A DNA stretch of 64,000 nucleotides from the NCBI RefSeq assembly GCF_030052815.1, contig NC_079493.1, positions 59,625,191 through 59,689,190 of the forward strand, in the 5' to 3' direction. Source of the stretch: Hevea brasiliensis (taxonomy: Eukaryota; Streptophyta; Magnoliopsida; Malpighiales; Euphorbiaceae). The translations under genes and the position numbers were made by a program. Under the pieces are notes generated by a model. The model was given only the letters and a program-made list of their open reading frames with translations. It did no database searches and was not told the DNA's origin. Numbering within the stretch: the first letter of the stretch is position 1; the number at the start of each line of letters is the position of its first letter. Of this stretch, positions 24,180 through 35,892 are shown one piece after another.

Positions 24180-25709
24180 GTTATGTTTAAATAAATAGGA
24201 CAAGTTCAAGGGCACTACTAAACTAGTTGCAGGACAGGTTCTAGATAGTTTTTAATACCCAAATTTGAACAATTTACACTTTGAATTTGCCATTTTGTTC
24301 TTTTGGAAAGTTATTCCTTTATATCTTAGCTTTTCAACAAATCAAGAATCATATCATTTGGAGTTTTCTAGGGTAAGTTATACCCATTTAATCCGAACTA
24401 CTTAGGGTGCCCTGCATCTAAGTTTTAGGTGTAGTGGCTCAAATTCTAGCAATTATTCCAAGTATCTACACACGAAATTTGGGTAACTAGTCTTCATGAA
24501 ACTTGTAGTATATTGTCTTAACTTTGATTTTCAATTGGTTGCACATCAATTGGAGTTATGTAGCTCAAGTTATAAGCATCTAAGCTCACTAGACTCAAGC
24601 TGTCTAGATTTAGTAAGAATTGCATAACATCAATCTACGCCATTTTCTTTTCAAATCACTAATGTTTCTTACTAAACACACATAAAATACTCATAATATA
24701 AGCCAAATAGCATTAAATAGACTTCATAAAGTGAAAAACCCTAATTATAGAAAACCCTAACTAAAGTAGAAGATTCATTAAAATTAATGAAATTTTCTTA
24801 GCACTAACCTTGATTTCCACTCCTAATAAACCCCAATCACTCTTCAATTTACCGAAGACCTTGATACTCGTCCTTAGTCTCCCAATTGAAATTTCTTCCT
24901 TAAAATACATAAATTTCAATCAATTTTCATATAAATTTTCACAACCAAACATAAATTCCGTAAATTCACAATTATAGAAGCTTAATTCACCACTTACCTT
25001 AATTGGTCTTCACTTCTCCTTCATAAATCTTTCCAATTTCTTGTAACTTTTGCTTGTTTTCTTCAAATTAGGGCTCAATACATAATTTCCTCTCAATTTT
25101 CTATAAGATTTATGGGAGAAATCTAGGGTTTCAAAGCTTGGTTTTAAGCTTTAATGGAGGAAAAATGAGAGAAAGATGGAGAGAGAGTGGACGGCACTTT
25201 GGATGGAAGAAGATGAAGATTATTGAATGATGTTTATCTCTTTTATTTGATATTTATATTAATTAAATGCTATAATGGCAAAGTTGTAAATAAGTGAGAT
25301 GGCAAAATTATAATTACTTTGAACTATATAATCATTAGGTTTGACTATTTTTATAATTATGTTTAATTTTCATAATCTTGCTTAATTAAATTAATCCTAC
25401 TTTATTAACTTAATAACCCTCATTTTTTGTCAATGTTGAACCTTTAAATTTAAATGACCAAATTTTACTCTTACCAAGTTTTCGGTTCATCTTTTCCCAG
25501 TGGAGTTACTCATCATTGTGTCTTGTGCTCATTTAACTAATTATACTCCACTTCTTTTATTTGTTCTTCAATCTTACTTGATTTTTATTAATTTAATTTA
25601 TGACTCCTTACTTAAATTTATGGATAGTTCTAGACATCCCAGTCTATCCGGATAGATGTTAATCGCCGGAATAGTAGAATATACGGACTACCTATAGTGG
25701 GGCATGACA
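24180..25709 (-). repeat. Truncated gypsy LTR remnant
   Basis: The right end reads ...CTATAGTGGGGCATGACA, an inverted TGTCATGCCCC LTR start. The preceding sequence has the order seen in the other gypsy LTRs here (TCTATCCGGATAGATG..., AATCGCCGGAATAGTAGAAT, then the terminus). The left end is cut at the junction with Copia-1. No internal domain, PPT or coding frame is seen. It is probably a diverged relative of the Tekay-like LTRs. Confidence 0.7.
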
Positions 25710-27012
25710 AAGCGAGTGGGAGAGAGGGTTGGTAAAAGGTCCTAATCTTCGAGTTTTATACCCAAGTTTGGGGAACTTAGGTAGCCAAAATTGTAGCCTT
25801 CTGTGGCTGAAAGTTTTTGGGTATGCAATTTATAGTTGCTTAAAATGTCATATCTTTATCATTACATACTTAGCCTTTTAAATTTGTTTCTTCTTTAATT
25901 AGCTTGTTAATGCTTATTTTTATGTTATTAGGTGTTTACAAGAGCAAGGAAGAGTATATGGAGCATAAAGAGGTGAATTGAGCACAAAAAGAAGCAAAGC
26001 TCATTCATGCACACCTAGGCATATTAAGGGGCAATCTCATTGATGCCTTAGCCTAGGTTCTTTTCATTTATTTTGGTCTAAGATCTTTTTTCTTTTTTGC
26101 ATTTACTCAACATTTTCTGAGTTTTAGGAAATTCAGTGACCGAACCCATTTTTTGGTGGTTGAAGTTCCCATGCACTGTATATGTTACTATATACGTGAA
26201 TGTTCATGTAAACTTTGGCAGCCAAACATCACTTCAGCAGCCGAAGCTAGATTTCATATCAACCTAGGTGCCTTTTTGCCATTTTAACACCCAAACAAGT
26301 TCCTTTCACATTACTAAGCTATTACATGTCACTATAACTATAAAACAACTTAAATAAAATCTATTAACAAGTAAACTTAAGCCTAATGTTTATCCTCTTT
26401 AACCAAAACCTCCTTTTATAAGCTTTTATACTCACATAATACCTTTTAAGAAGGAAAAAGATAGTGTACAAAGCATGACTAGTTACCCAAAACTCTTTGG
26501 GTTCGCTTAGAATGAAAATCTCACTTTAGCTCCTCTTAGACCCAAAATGAGAAATGGAAGTGGAAAGTTTCTCACACTTTATGAAGCTTAAAAAAGCTTT
26601 TGGGTGTAAGGATTACTTGGGAAAGGAAGATTTGAGAGATTGGGGAAGAAATGGAGTGGGAGAGGCTATGTTTAGAGACAAATGTTGGGTGTTAGGGTGC
26701 TAGTAGGAGAAAAGTGAGATAAGGTAGGGTTTCTCCCCCCTTTTATACAGAATGAACTTCGATGACTGAAGTTGCCCATGATAGCAACCCTTCCCCTTAA
26801 GCCATTCCCTCTTTACTTCCATTACTAGACCTGATTCTCTCCCCTCTTTGACACATGTCTCAACTCTGAACACCTATCCCAGCCACCCTGAATGGCAGGT
26901 GTTACAGTAAGCACCTTCCCAATGAAGCAGAGGGATATTTTCACACTTTCCATAGAAACCTCCCCAATTGCAACAGGTGTTTCACCAACAGCCACCTCAT
27001 CATTTGTCAACC
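25710..27012. other. Unassigned 1.3 kb, probably old repeat remnant
   Basis: I recognise no domain, LTR terminus or PBS. The stretch includes GTTTACAAGAGCAAGGAAGA and GAATTGAGCACAAAAAGAAG (about 25930-26000), a style of sequence common in plant LTRs, and a CCCCCCTTTTATA tract near 26738. A 61-codon open frame at 26825-27010 on the minus strand has no detectable motif and I do not call it a gene. It ends exactly where the Gypsy-B LTR begins. Confidence 0.5.
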
Positions 27013-30000
27013 TGTGACACCCCTTACCCGCCTATAGTGTAGCCGGGTAAGATATGCCACATTGTGTACCGGAACACCCTATTTTATTTCAATCATTTTT
27101 ATTTTTTCTTATTTATTTCTTTTCATAGTTACGAAGTATAATTTGTGAAGTATAATTCATTTGAGTCATTTATTAAAATCATAAATTTAATTTAGGTTCC
27201 GTAAATTTTATAGAAAATCCGGCAGAGTACCGGCTAAAAATGGAGAAAACAGTTCTTCGGAACCTGTGAGAAACACTTCCAATATGTTTTCAATCATTTC
27301 CAAACTCCATTTCATCAACAAAGTCTAAATATTTTTCAACAACAATTATATTTCTCATTCATTCATTCCTCATGATATTCATATACAAGTTATAAATAAA
27401 TACTCAATTTTTCATTTATAAACACAAGTTTCCACTATTTACATTAATACCAAAACACATTACATAAGTCTCAATTACACATGAGAAAATAAAAGTTAAT
27501 TACAAAATACCAAAATGAAACCTATTATCCTACCAATGCACTGAAGAGGGTGAGGTGACACGGACAATATGTAGAGCTGCAGATGGTCTTACCCAGTCTG
27601 TGGTCTACTGGGCTCTCTATCGATCTCTCCAGAATCTATGCGTAGCAAAAAGCAATGCGCTAAGCAATAATGCTTAGTGGCGTCAATAATAGAATAAAAA
27701 GAAATAACAAAAAATAAATATGCAGTGAATGTTCTGATGTCTTATGCAGAAAATTTTTCGATAATTATTTGTAGTTTTATTTGTTTTGTACTTGTTATAT
27801 TCATTATTTCATTAAATTTATCCACTTTCATTTTTGGTTGTCCAAGTAACCTATACTGGGTGACTGGACTGGATAAAAGGGTAAACTGGTACTGGGTATC
27901 AAGTACCTCGCACCATCAGTCACATATGTATCTCTCGGTGTGCAACAGAACAACTAATAAGCTATAATAACATAGGCACAAGGCTAAGTATCAACACAAT
28001 GTCAGAATGGCTAAAAGCCATGAAATCAAAAAATGGCATAATGCCATGCGCAGTACTGCTAACTGAACCCTATTGGCATGCCAACCTATACAAACCAATC
28101 TTGCTAGGTGTACTAGGGCATGTTACACTTTTAAATTTTACAATTCTTCAAATTTAAGTTTAGGTGTTACTATTCATTTTATTAGCCAACTAAAATGTTG
28201 ACATTTGCATAGACAATAGGTACATTGGTTCTAATACTCCCAACATATCACATTTTGCATTCTAAAGTTGTTGGTATTGGTTGCCAATACCATTTCTAAG
28301 CTTGGTGTTAGTTATTCAAAATTTTTAGATTTCAAGCATTATGTTTACTGTTCCATTGGTCATTTGTACAGTAGGAATTTGGCAAAGTTGTCTTCATGAA
28401 AGTTGTTCCTTATTGTGTCTAGTTAAATTTCTCTTTTTGAATCACTCCATTTGGAGTTTTGTAGCTTAAATTATGGCCTAAAGGCCATAAATAGCCAGAT
28501 TGCAAATTTCCAGAATTTTCTGGACAGAACCAAATCTACAGTGTTGTGTACACTGACTTCAGGTCAGTTTTTAAACATATTATGATCAAAATTTGGGTTT
28601 GGTTTCTTCATCAAAGTTGTAGGTCTATGTCTCGGTTAGCTTTTTGCTAGTAAAATTTCAGGTCAATTGGACCTTCCTACACAGAGTTATGACCAAATGA
28701 ATAAACACGGTTCATTTGGTCATTTTGCCCAGGCAGAATGCAAGTCACTCAGAGTAGGGCAATTTTTTTGGTTAACTTGGTTTGGTTTTCTGGGCAGGGT
28801 TTCTTCACCAAAGTTGTGCCATTATGTGTCTAGTTTCATGTCCAATTGGCCTTGCACTAATTGAATCTCTACAACTCCATTTATAGCTGCCCAAACCTGC
28901 TAGACTCAAACCCAGTCCTGCAGGTCACCAAGGGCAGCATACCAAATTTCAACTCCAACATCAATACTCACTTCAATTCCTTCTCACACACATTCAGATG
29001 GTCACTAATTGACTATTTTAAAGTTGACATACCATTGCTTGAGCAAACCCTAATAGTGTTTAAATGTCCAATTTTTCATATTCATACATGCCTAATCTTT
29101 GCATTTCACTCACACAACTATGTTCATTTACTCATTTACTACCAAGGGCTGCTCATCATCATTTTGCTATCAAGCAAAATCACCAAACCCTAACCAACCC
29201 TAGCTGCCAAAATTTTTAGAATGCACACACACACACTTTTATTTTGGTTTCTTACATTTCCTACTTATTTCATACCATTAAACATGAATTAACTCAAAAA
29301 TAGCAAAAGTTTGGACACTAACCTTGTTGAAGCTTAATTTCAAGCTAACCAAACTTCCTTTTTCCTTCCTCTTTTGGCTGCCTAAAGGATTTTCAAGTTG
29401 CAAGATTAAATTTTTGTGAAGCTAAGTAGTGGTTTCAAGGTGAGATTTGGGGTGGAATGAAGCTTTGGTGGAGCTCCAATGGTGGTTTGGGTGGGAGGAG
29501 TGTTTCAGCTGGTTAGGGTGAAGGAGAAGGCTGATGACTTTTTTTATTTTTGTTGTATTCTTATCCCCTTTTTATTAGTTAATTTAAGTGTTAGTTAAAT
29601 ATGATTGGTGGGATTTGTTTAATGACATCATAATGATGTCATAAATGGGCCTTTTATCTCATTTTCTCTTCTTTTCTTCTCTACTCATTTTTAATTTTAT
29701 TTTTAGCAATATTTATTCACATTTTATGTCATAATAATTATTTACTTAACTGGACAAGTCGGCCAAAAATCACCTCTAAAGGCGAAATGACCAAAATGCC
29801 CCCCGTTTGGCTTAACAAACTAAAATTGTCTGTACCGATTGAAAAATTTTTCTAAGCATTTTCTTAGCATTCTAATGCCATAGAAACTTCAATGACCCTT
29901 TTCTGGAGTCCCAAAAATTGTTTTATGAATTTTCCCCCGGGTCTAGGGCTTCTAATTACGAGTACCGCAACTTCCTACTGGGTTACCCATCGCTAGGGCA

Positions 30001-30185
30001 TTGGCTCATTTAACTTGGTTCTATTTTATTTCTAAAATTTTTTCTAAATTTTTCTTGTTAATATTTGAGTTAATTATGATTCCTCACTTTAGTTTAAATA
30101 TTTTTCCAAATGTTCTAGCTGTCCGGATCAATACCGATCACCGAAACAGTAGAATGTACAGAATTGCTACAGGGAGGGTGTTACA
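27013..30185 (-). repeat. Gypsy-B 3' LTR
   Basis: The 3.2 kb LTR starts TGTGACACCCCTTACCCG and ends AGGGTGTTACA. It is followed directly by a purine-rich tract (minus strand) and the end of a pol frame, which identifies it as the 3' LTR. Open frames inside it (for example 28667-29193) show no domain. Confidence 0.88.
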
Positions 30186-30199
30186 ACTCTTCCCCTCTA
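30186..30199 (-). other. Polypurine tract of Gypsy-B
   Basis: ACTCTTCCCCTCTA on the plus strand is TAGAGGGGAAGAGT on the minus strand, abutting the 3' LTR. This is the usual position for initiation of plus-strand DNA synthesis. Confidence 0.8.
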
Positions 30200-30208
30200 A
30201 TTTAAATT

Positions 30209-31177
30209 TCATCCTCGAAATTTACCTAATGCAAATGGTTGAGGGAACTGTTGCCTCATTGTCTCTTCATTTTCGCAAGTTGCCTCCTGGGTATTGTGGT
30301 GCCTCCAAAGCACTTTCACCAATGGAATCTACTTATTCCTCAACTCTTTCACTTCCCGAGCTAGGATCTGCATGGGTTCTTCTTCATACATCAAATCCGG
30401 TTGTACTTCAATTTCTTCCATGGAGAAGACATGTGAAGGATCTGAGCGGTATCTTCTTAGCATAGATACGTGGAACACATTGTGGATCTTATCCAGCTTT
30501 GGTGGTAAAGCTAGCCTGTAGGCCATTGGACCCACACGTTCAATAACTTCATATGGGCCAATGAACCTAGGGCTTAACTTACCTTTTCTTCCAAACCTCA
30601 GTACTTTCTTCCACGGTGACACTTTGAGGAACACTTTGTCGCCACCCGCATATTCTATTTCTTTTCTCTTTAGGTCGGCATAAGATTTTTGTCTGTCTGA
30701 GGTAACCTTCAGATTGGCTTTGATTAGTTTTACTTTCTCCTCAGTCTGTTTCACCAGGTCTGGCCCTACCAGTTTGTTTTTGCCCAATTTAGTCTAGCAC
30801 ACTAGAGTTCTACATTTCCTCCCATATGGTGCTTCATACGGGGCCATTTGGACACTAGCTTGGTAGCTATTGTTGTATGCAAATTCTGCCAGTGGGAGGT
30901 ATCTATCCCAACTTCCCTCAAACTCAATGACACAACTCCTTAGCATATCCTCAAGAACTTGACATATATTTCATGTTATTATTATCATTTCAGTTCAATA
31001 TTTGTACTAGTTCAATTGGTTTCAATTGTTTACCTGGATTACTCTTTCTGATTGCCCATCCATCTGAGGATGGAAAACTGTGCTGAAGTGGAGTTGTGTA
31101 CCCAAGGTTTCATGCAATTTCTTCCAAAATCTCGATGTAAACCTTGGGTCTCGATCAGATATGATGGAAAGTGGAAT
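30209..31177 (-). pseudogene. Gypsy-B integrase C-terminal half with chromodomain
   Basis: On the minus strand, after the catalytic core (ISDRDPRF near 31150, then SERVIQ), the frame carries the GPY/F module (RKGKLSPRFIGPYEVIERVG, about 30540-30600) and HVSMLRRYRSDPSHV. It then continues into a chromodomain-like tail (PLVKVLWRHH..., about 30209-30320) ending at a TGA at 30209. Lesions: a TAG after LRNK near 30327, a stop near 30790, a 75-nt insertion at 30959-31033, and a Cys where element E has the conserved Trp of EATWE. Chromodomains target integration to heterochromatin in this group. Confidence 0.85.
30959..31033 (-). other. 75-nt intron-like insertion in the integrase gene
   Basis: On the minus strand, CAG is followed by GTAAACAATTG... 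and, 75 nt later, ...TATATGTCAA then GTTCTTGAG. Removing 75 nt restores the integrase reading ERVIQ-VLEDM exactly. The insert is AT-rich, starts GTAAAC like a 5' splice site and contains in-frame stops. Its 3' end reads TCAA rather than TCAG, a single G-to-A change. Element E is uninterrupted here (near 62815). It is probably a small spliceosomal intron with a mutated acceptor, though a plain insertion is possible. Confidence 0.5.
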
Positions 31178-31925
31178 TCAATGCAGTCTAACTATCTCAC
31201 TGATATACAATTCTGCTAACTTCTCCAGTGAGTAGTCAGTCCTAATTGGCAGAAAGTGTGCTGACTTCGTCAATCTATCTACTGTCACCCATACTGCATC
31301 ATGCTTCTTCTGGGTGAGAGGTAGACCACTTACAAAATCCATGGTGACCCGATCCCATTTCCATTCAGGTATGCGTATAGGTTGTAGCAAACTCGATGGA
31401 ACTTGATGTTCTGCCCTGACTTACTGACATGTCAAGCATTTAGTCACACAGTCAGCTATGTCCTTCTTCATACTAGGCCACCAATACTGAAGCTTCAAGT
31501 CATGATATATTTTTGTACTTCCTAGGTGCATAGTATAAACACTGGTGTGTGCCTCTTTCAGAATACTGGCTTTTAATTCCCCATCATCTGGTACACATAC
31601 TCTTCCTTTGTAGTACAGACACCCATCTGCTTTCACCTCATAGTCGGTTGTTTTCACTTCTGAGATTTTACTCACAGTAGTCATTAATTTCTCATCTACC
31701 TTCTGCCCATCTAAAATCTGTTGTAGCAGGTTTGGCCTCACTTGCAACTCAGCCAAAATAGCTCCATCTCGAGCCAAGGATAGATGGGCATTCAATGATC
31801 TCAAAGCTGTGATGGATTTTCTGCTCAAAGCATCAGCAACTACATTTGCCTTCTCAGGATGGTAGTCAATCACACAATAATAGTCCTTCAGGAACTCAAT
31901 CCATTGCCTCTGTCTAAGGTTGAGC
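31178..31925 (-). pseudogene. Gypsy-B integrase N-terminal half and RNase H end
   Basis: 31421-31873 encodes the end of RNase H ([19 protein letters not shown]) and the integrase zinc domain (CVTKCLTCQ at its end). 31178-31390 carries the start of the catalytic core (MDFVSGLPL, WVTVDRLTKSAHF), including the first Asp. It stops at a TGA at 31178 where the family has Gly (RLHGIP to RLH-stop). A further stop separates the two frames near 31420. Confidence 0.87.
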
Positions 31926-31930
31926 TCCTT

Positions 31931-32980
31931 CTAGGTTGGCAAGTATTTCAGACTTTTGTGGTCTGTGTAAATGTAGCACTTTTCACCATACAAGTAATGC
32001 CTCCATATCTTCAGTGCGAAGATAATTGCTGCAAGTTCTAAATCATGGGTAGGGTAATTCTGTTTATGTGGCCTTAGCTGCCTAGAAGCATAGGCGACCA
32101 CCTTCCCCTCTTGCATCAATACACACCCTAACCCATTATGAGAGGCATTACTGTAGACCACGAAGTCCTTTCCCGACACTGGCTGTGTTAAGACTGGTGC
32201 CTCTGTCAACATAGCCATCAACTTCTCAAAACTGGTCTGATACTTGTCATTCCAGTCAAATCTGACATTCTTGTGTAACAAATTGGTCATTGGAGCAGCT
32301 ATTAAAGAAAATCCCTTCACAAATCTTCTATAATACCCAACTAGTCCCAAGAAACTTCTGACCTCAGTTGTGTTTCTGGGAGGCTTCCATTCCATCACTG
32401 CTTCTATTTTCTTGGGATCCACTTTAATCCCATCTATTAACACTATGTGTCCAAGGAATGCAATTTCATCTAACCAGAAGTCACACTTGGACAACTTAGC
32501 ATACAGCTTCTTTTCTCTCAGGGTTTGCAGAACAATCCTCAAATGCTCATCATGTTCTTCCCTGGTCTTGGAATACACCAAAATATCATCAATAAAGACC
32601 ACAACAAACCGATCTAGGTATGGATGAAAAATACGGTTCATATGGTCCATAAATGTTGTTAGTGCATTTGTTAAGCCAAAGGGTATCACCAGAAACTCAT
32701 AATGCCTATACCGGGTCCTGAATGCAGTCTTTGGCACATTTGCATCCTTCACCCTCAATTGATGATAGCCTGATCTGAGATCAATTTTGGAAAATACTCT
32801 TGCTCCCTTCAATTGATCAAACAGATCATCAATTCTAGACAACGAATATTTGTTCTTCACAGTCACTTTATTCAACTGCCGGTAATCGATGCATAACCTT
32901 AAAGTCCCATCTTTCTTTTTCACAAACAGCACTAGGGCTCCCCATGGTGACACACTGGGGCATATGAACCCCTTATCCAA
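31931..32980 (-). pseudogene. Gypsy-B reverse transcriptase and RNase H
   Basis: A 349-codon open stretch shows gypsy RT in order: [66 protein letters not shown] and the catalytic FIDDILVYS near 32560-32600. It is followed by the connection and RNase H ([28 protein letters not shown]). In RNase H the usual catalytic Asp at the start (DAS) is Asn (NAS), which would impair activity. The frame ends at a stop at 31931. Confidence 0.92.
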
Positions 32981-32986
32981 TAACTC

Positions 32987-33783
32987 CTATAACTGAAATT
33001 TCAGTTCTTTCAATTCTGTGGGTGCCATCCTATAAGGAGCAATAGAGATTGGTGTTGTACCTGGCAGTATCTCAATAGCAAATTCGACTTCCCTTTCTGA
33101 TGGCAAGCCAGACAATTCTTCAAGGAACACATCTGGGAAGTATCTTACTGTGGGTATGTCACACATATTTGGCTTAGCCTGCCTAGTATCCACCACATGT
33201 GCTAGGTAGGCTTCGCAGCCTTTTCTTATTAGTTTTCTTGCAACTGTGGCTGAGATGACATTGGACAAGAAATCTGTCCTTTCCCCCACAACTGTGATCT
33301 CATTACTCTCAGGAGTTTTCAAGGAAATCCTCTTTAGTTTACAATCAACCATTGCTTGATGACGTGACAATCAGTCCATTCCCAAAATCACGTCAAACTC
33401 ATGGAAAGGCAACTCAATCAGGTCTACCAAGAATTCATACCCCTGAATCCTTAACGGGCAACCCTTATACACTTTGTTCACCACTACACTGTAGCCCAAT
33501 GGATTAGTGACCAGGATGTCTTGGTCACTCTCCCCTAATAATATCCCCCTTTCTATGGGTAGGTTGATGCAGATGTATGAATGAGTGGATCCTGGATCCA
33601 CCAATGCATGTACAGATGTATTGTAGAGGGAGAATGTACCCTTGATGACATTCGGGGCATCTTGCTCCTCCTGAGCTCTTATGGCATAGGCTCTGGCAGG
33701 TGCTCTGGCCTGAGGCCTCTCTGCTGGCTCAGATGCAGGTCTCTTAGATGGTCCCACTGCCTCAGATTTGCCAGATTTCCTAC
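32987..33783 (-). pseudogene. Gypsy-B protease and pol N-terminus, truncated
   Basis: 33371-33757 contains the protease active-site region ALVDPGSTHSYI (family consensus DSGSTHSF, here Ser to Pro) and EFDVILGMD. 32987-33370 continues through the linker (FPDVFLEELSGLPSEREVEF) toward RT. A TGA near 33370 separates the two (GMD-stop). The upstream part (gag) is cut off at 33783 by the copia LTR. Confidence 0.88.
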
Positions 33784-35892
33784 TGTTAGTAGTATACCCT
33801 AGAGCATATCATTTAGTATATATCTTATACATATTTTTATTAATAAAAGACATTTCCACTTTTCCGTTTACATAATATATTTATGTGCAATAAAAAAGGT
33901 CTATTGATATTTTGTTAGAAATATTATTCTTAAGTGGTTAAGAATATGAGTGACAATATTTCTAGCACAAAGTATCATAAATAGGTTCACAATCGAGGAT
34001 ACTTCATAATAAGGACATGACTTATCCAGAAAGATTGTATTCATGTTTGTTACCAAGTTATTTATATGAGATATAAATAAGATGGAATGGTGAGTCTCAT
34101 GCCATATGACAAACATGATAGGCACTTATAAATGATAAGTAGGCCGAACCAGTGACACTTATGACAAGCATATAGAGTTTACTCTTGTCAATGTTTTGTC
34201 ATAAATCATATCAGTGCATATAATCTTTAGACCTGAGATAGCACAGTTATCTTGTATATAGGTAGTTTGAGTTTGATACTGTTTTCATACTTGTACTGTG
34301 TATGGGTATATGGACATCTGTTGGCTCCTACTAGTTATATATGGAGTAAGGTGTTGATCAAGATGGAATCTGTTCCTCTAAGTAAATAGAGATAAAATCC
34401 TATGTTCATTTAATTGTTCTTGATGTTTTAAGTTCATGGCCAGGACAGATAGATTTATTCAGAAAAGAGTTTTTGATGAGAAAATCTTTTTAATCAAGAA
34501 CTGGAATTAAAAGAGAACATAATATTCATAGCAAATGGAGTTTGACATAAACCATGACTCTAGCTTGAGTTGGGATTTTGTAACAGAGAGATTCTAGTGC
34601 ATGGTAACATATGATTATAGGTTCATTTAAGGTAAACCTTATTACTAATTGGGTAGCCATGGCATGCTATACTAGGTGTTAACCATGGTCTATGAGGTTC
34701 ATAAAATGATTTAGAGAAATCATTTATGGTAAGAAAGAGTTCTGATGATATTAAGAGTTGATATCATGTCTCATTGCCAATTAGTGATGAGCCTAGTAAG
34801 TCACACACATACACAAGTTATCACCTATTTAAATATGATTTAATTAATTAATTAAAGAGTTTAATTGATTAATTAAATAGGTTTGGTTTGCAATTAAATT
34901 GCAAAGTCCCTACCATGACTTGAAATCAAATCTAGATTATTGGATGTATAGTATAAGTTAAATTTATATTTAAAGTGTTTAAATATGAATTTAATTAATG
35001 AGAGATTAATTAATAGAGATTAATTAATTAATTTATATTTGATATAAATTAATTAGAAGAAGAAAAATAATTATTTTGTGTTGAGAACTCAAAATTAAGA
35101 CACAGGGGCATTTTAGTCATTTCACAGTGTGACACGTGGCACCATGAGATGGTGACACATGGGATTGCACATAAGCTTGCCAAATGTTTTTTAATCATGT
35201 AAGATGATTACAATCAAGATTAAAGATAGGTTTGACACTTGGCACAATGTGATTGGGTCATTTAAACCTAGAGCTAATCAAAGGGTGACATGTGGCAAGG
35301 GTTTAATGTGTTAACCTAGCTATATAAGTGTTGTTATGAAAAAGAAAAACAACCAGCAGCCACTCCTCTCCTTTGTCACGCCATTTTGAGGCTCTTCATC
35401 TATTCTTCTTCATCTCTCATCAATTCAAAGAGATTAGCCATCAATCTCTTGAATTAAGAACACTAGAAATTGTTTCTAGTGTCCTGTTTATATCTCTAAT
35501 CTCTTAAAAGGTAGAACTTGAATTTTTAATTAATAGAAAAAGCTTTAGAAGCTGTTCAAGGGCTGCCATAAGTGTTCTTGGTGTGGACAAGCTAGAGGGA
35601 CAATATTTGGTGTCCTAAAGACAAATCTCAAAGGCGCAGACACGCTGCAGTGCATCAAGAGGTTAGTGTAATCGTTCTTGATTTAATCTAGGGTTCTAAA
35701 ATTAATCTGATTAATTTTAAAATCTTAAATGGCAAATACAGATCCAAAAACATATTAAAAGAGTTTTAATATGTTATTTATCATTGAAATCAAATAGATA
35801 AAAATAAATCTTGCATGATGCATGTCACCCTAGGTGAAAAATTTTTGAATTCAATGGTATAAACTTGTGTTTTTCACGCTTCCATTCCTTCA
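33784..35892 (+). repeat. Copia-family LTR in plus orientation
   Basis: A complete 2.1 kb LTR (TGTTAGTAGTATACCC... to ...TTCCATTCCTTCA) of the Copia-1/2/3 family, opposite in orientation to them. The 5-bp flanks differ (CCTAC at 33779-33783, CGTAT at 35893-35897), and no PBS follows. It is therefore not a simple solo LTR with an intact duplication. A deletion or rearrangement has removed the rest of its element together with Gypsy-B gag. Confidence 0.92.
35321..35328 (+). promoter_or_regulatory. Probable TATA box of the plus-strand copia LTR
   Basis: TATATAAG, about 560 bases before the LTR end, at the place equivalent to the TATA box of the Copia-2 LTR. It is the only copia LTR promoter in the window pointing rightward. 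Confidence 0.5.

Noticed and set aside
26825..27010. 61-codon frame on the minus strand next to the Gypsy-B LTR
   Set aside because: Short, no motif, and ends at the LTR boundary. I cannot support it as a gene.
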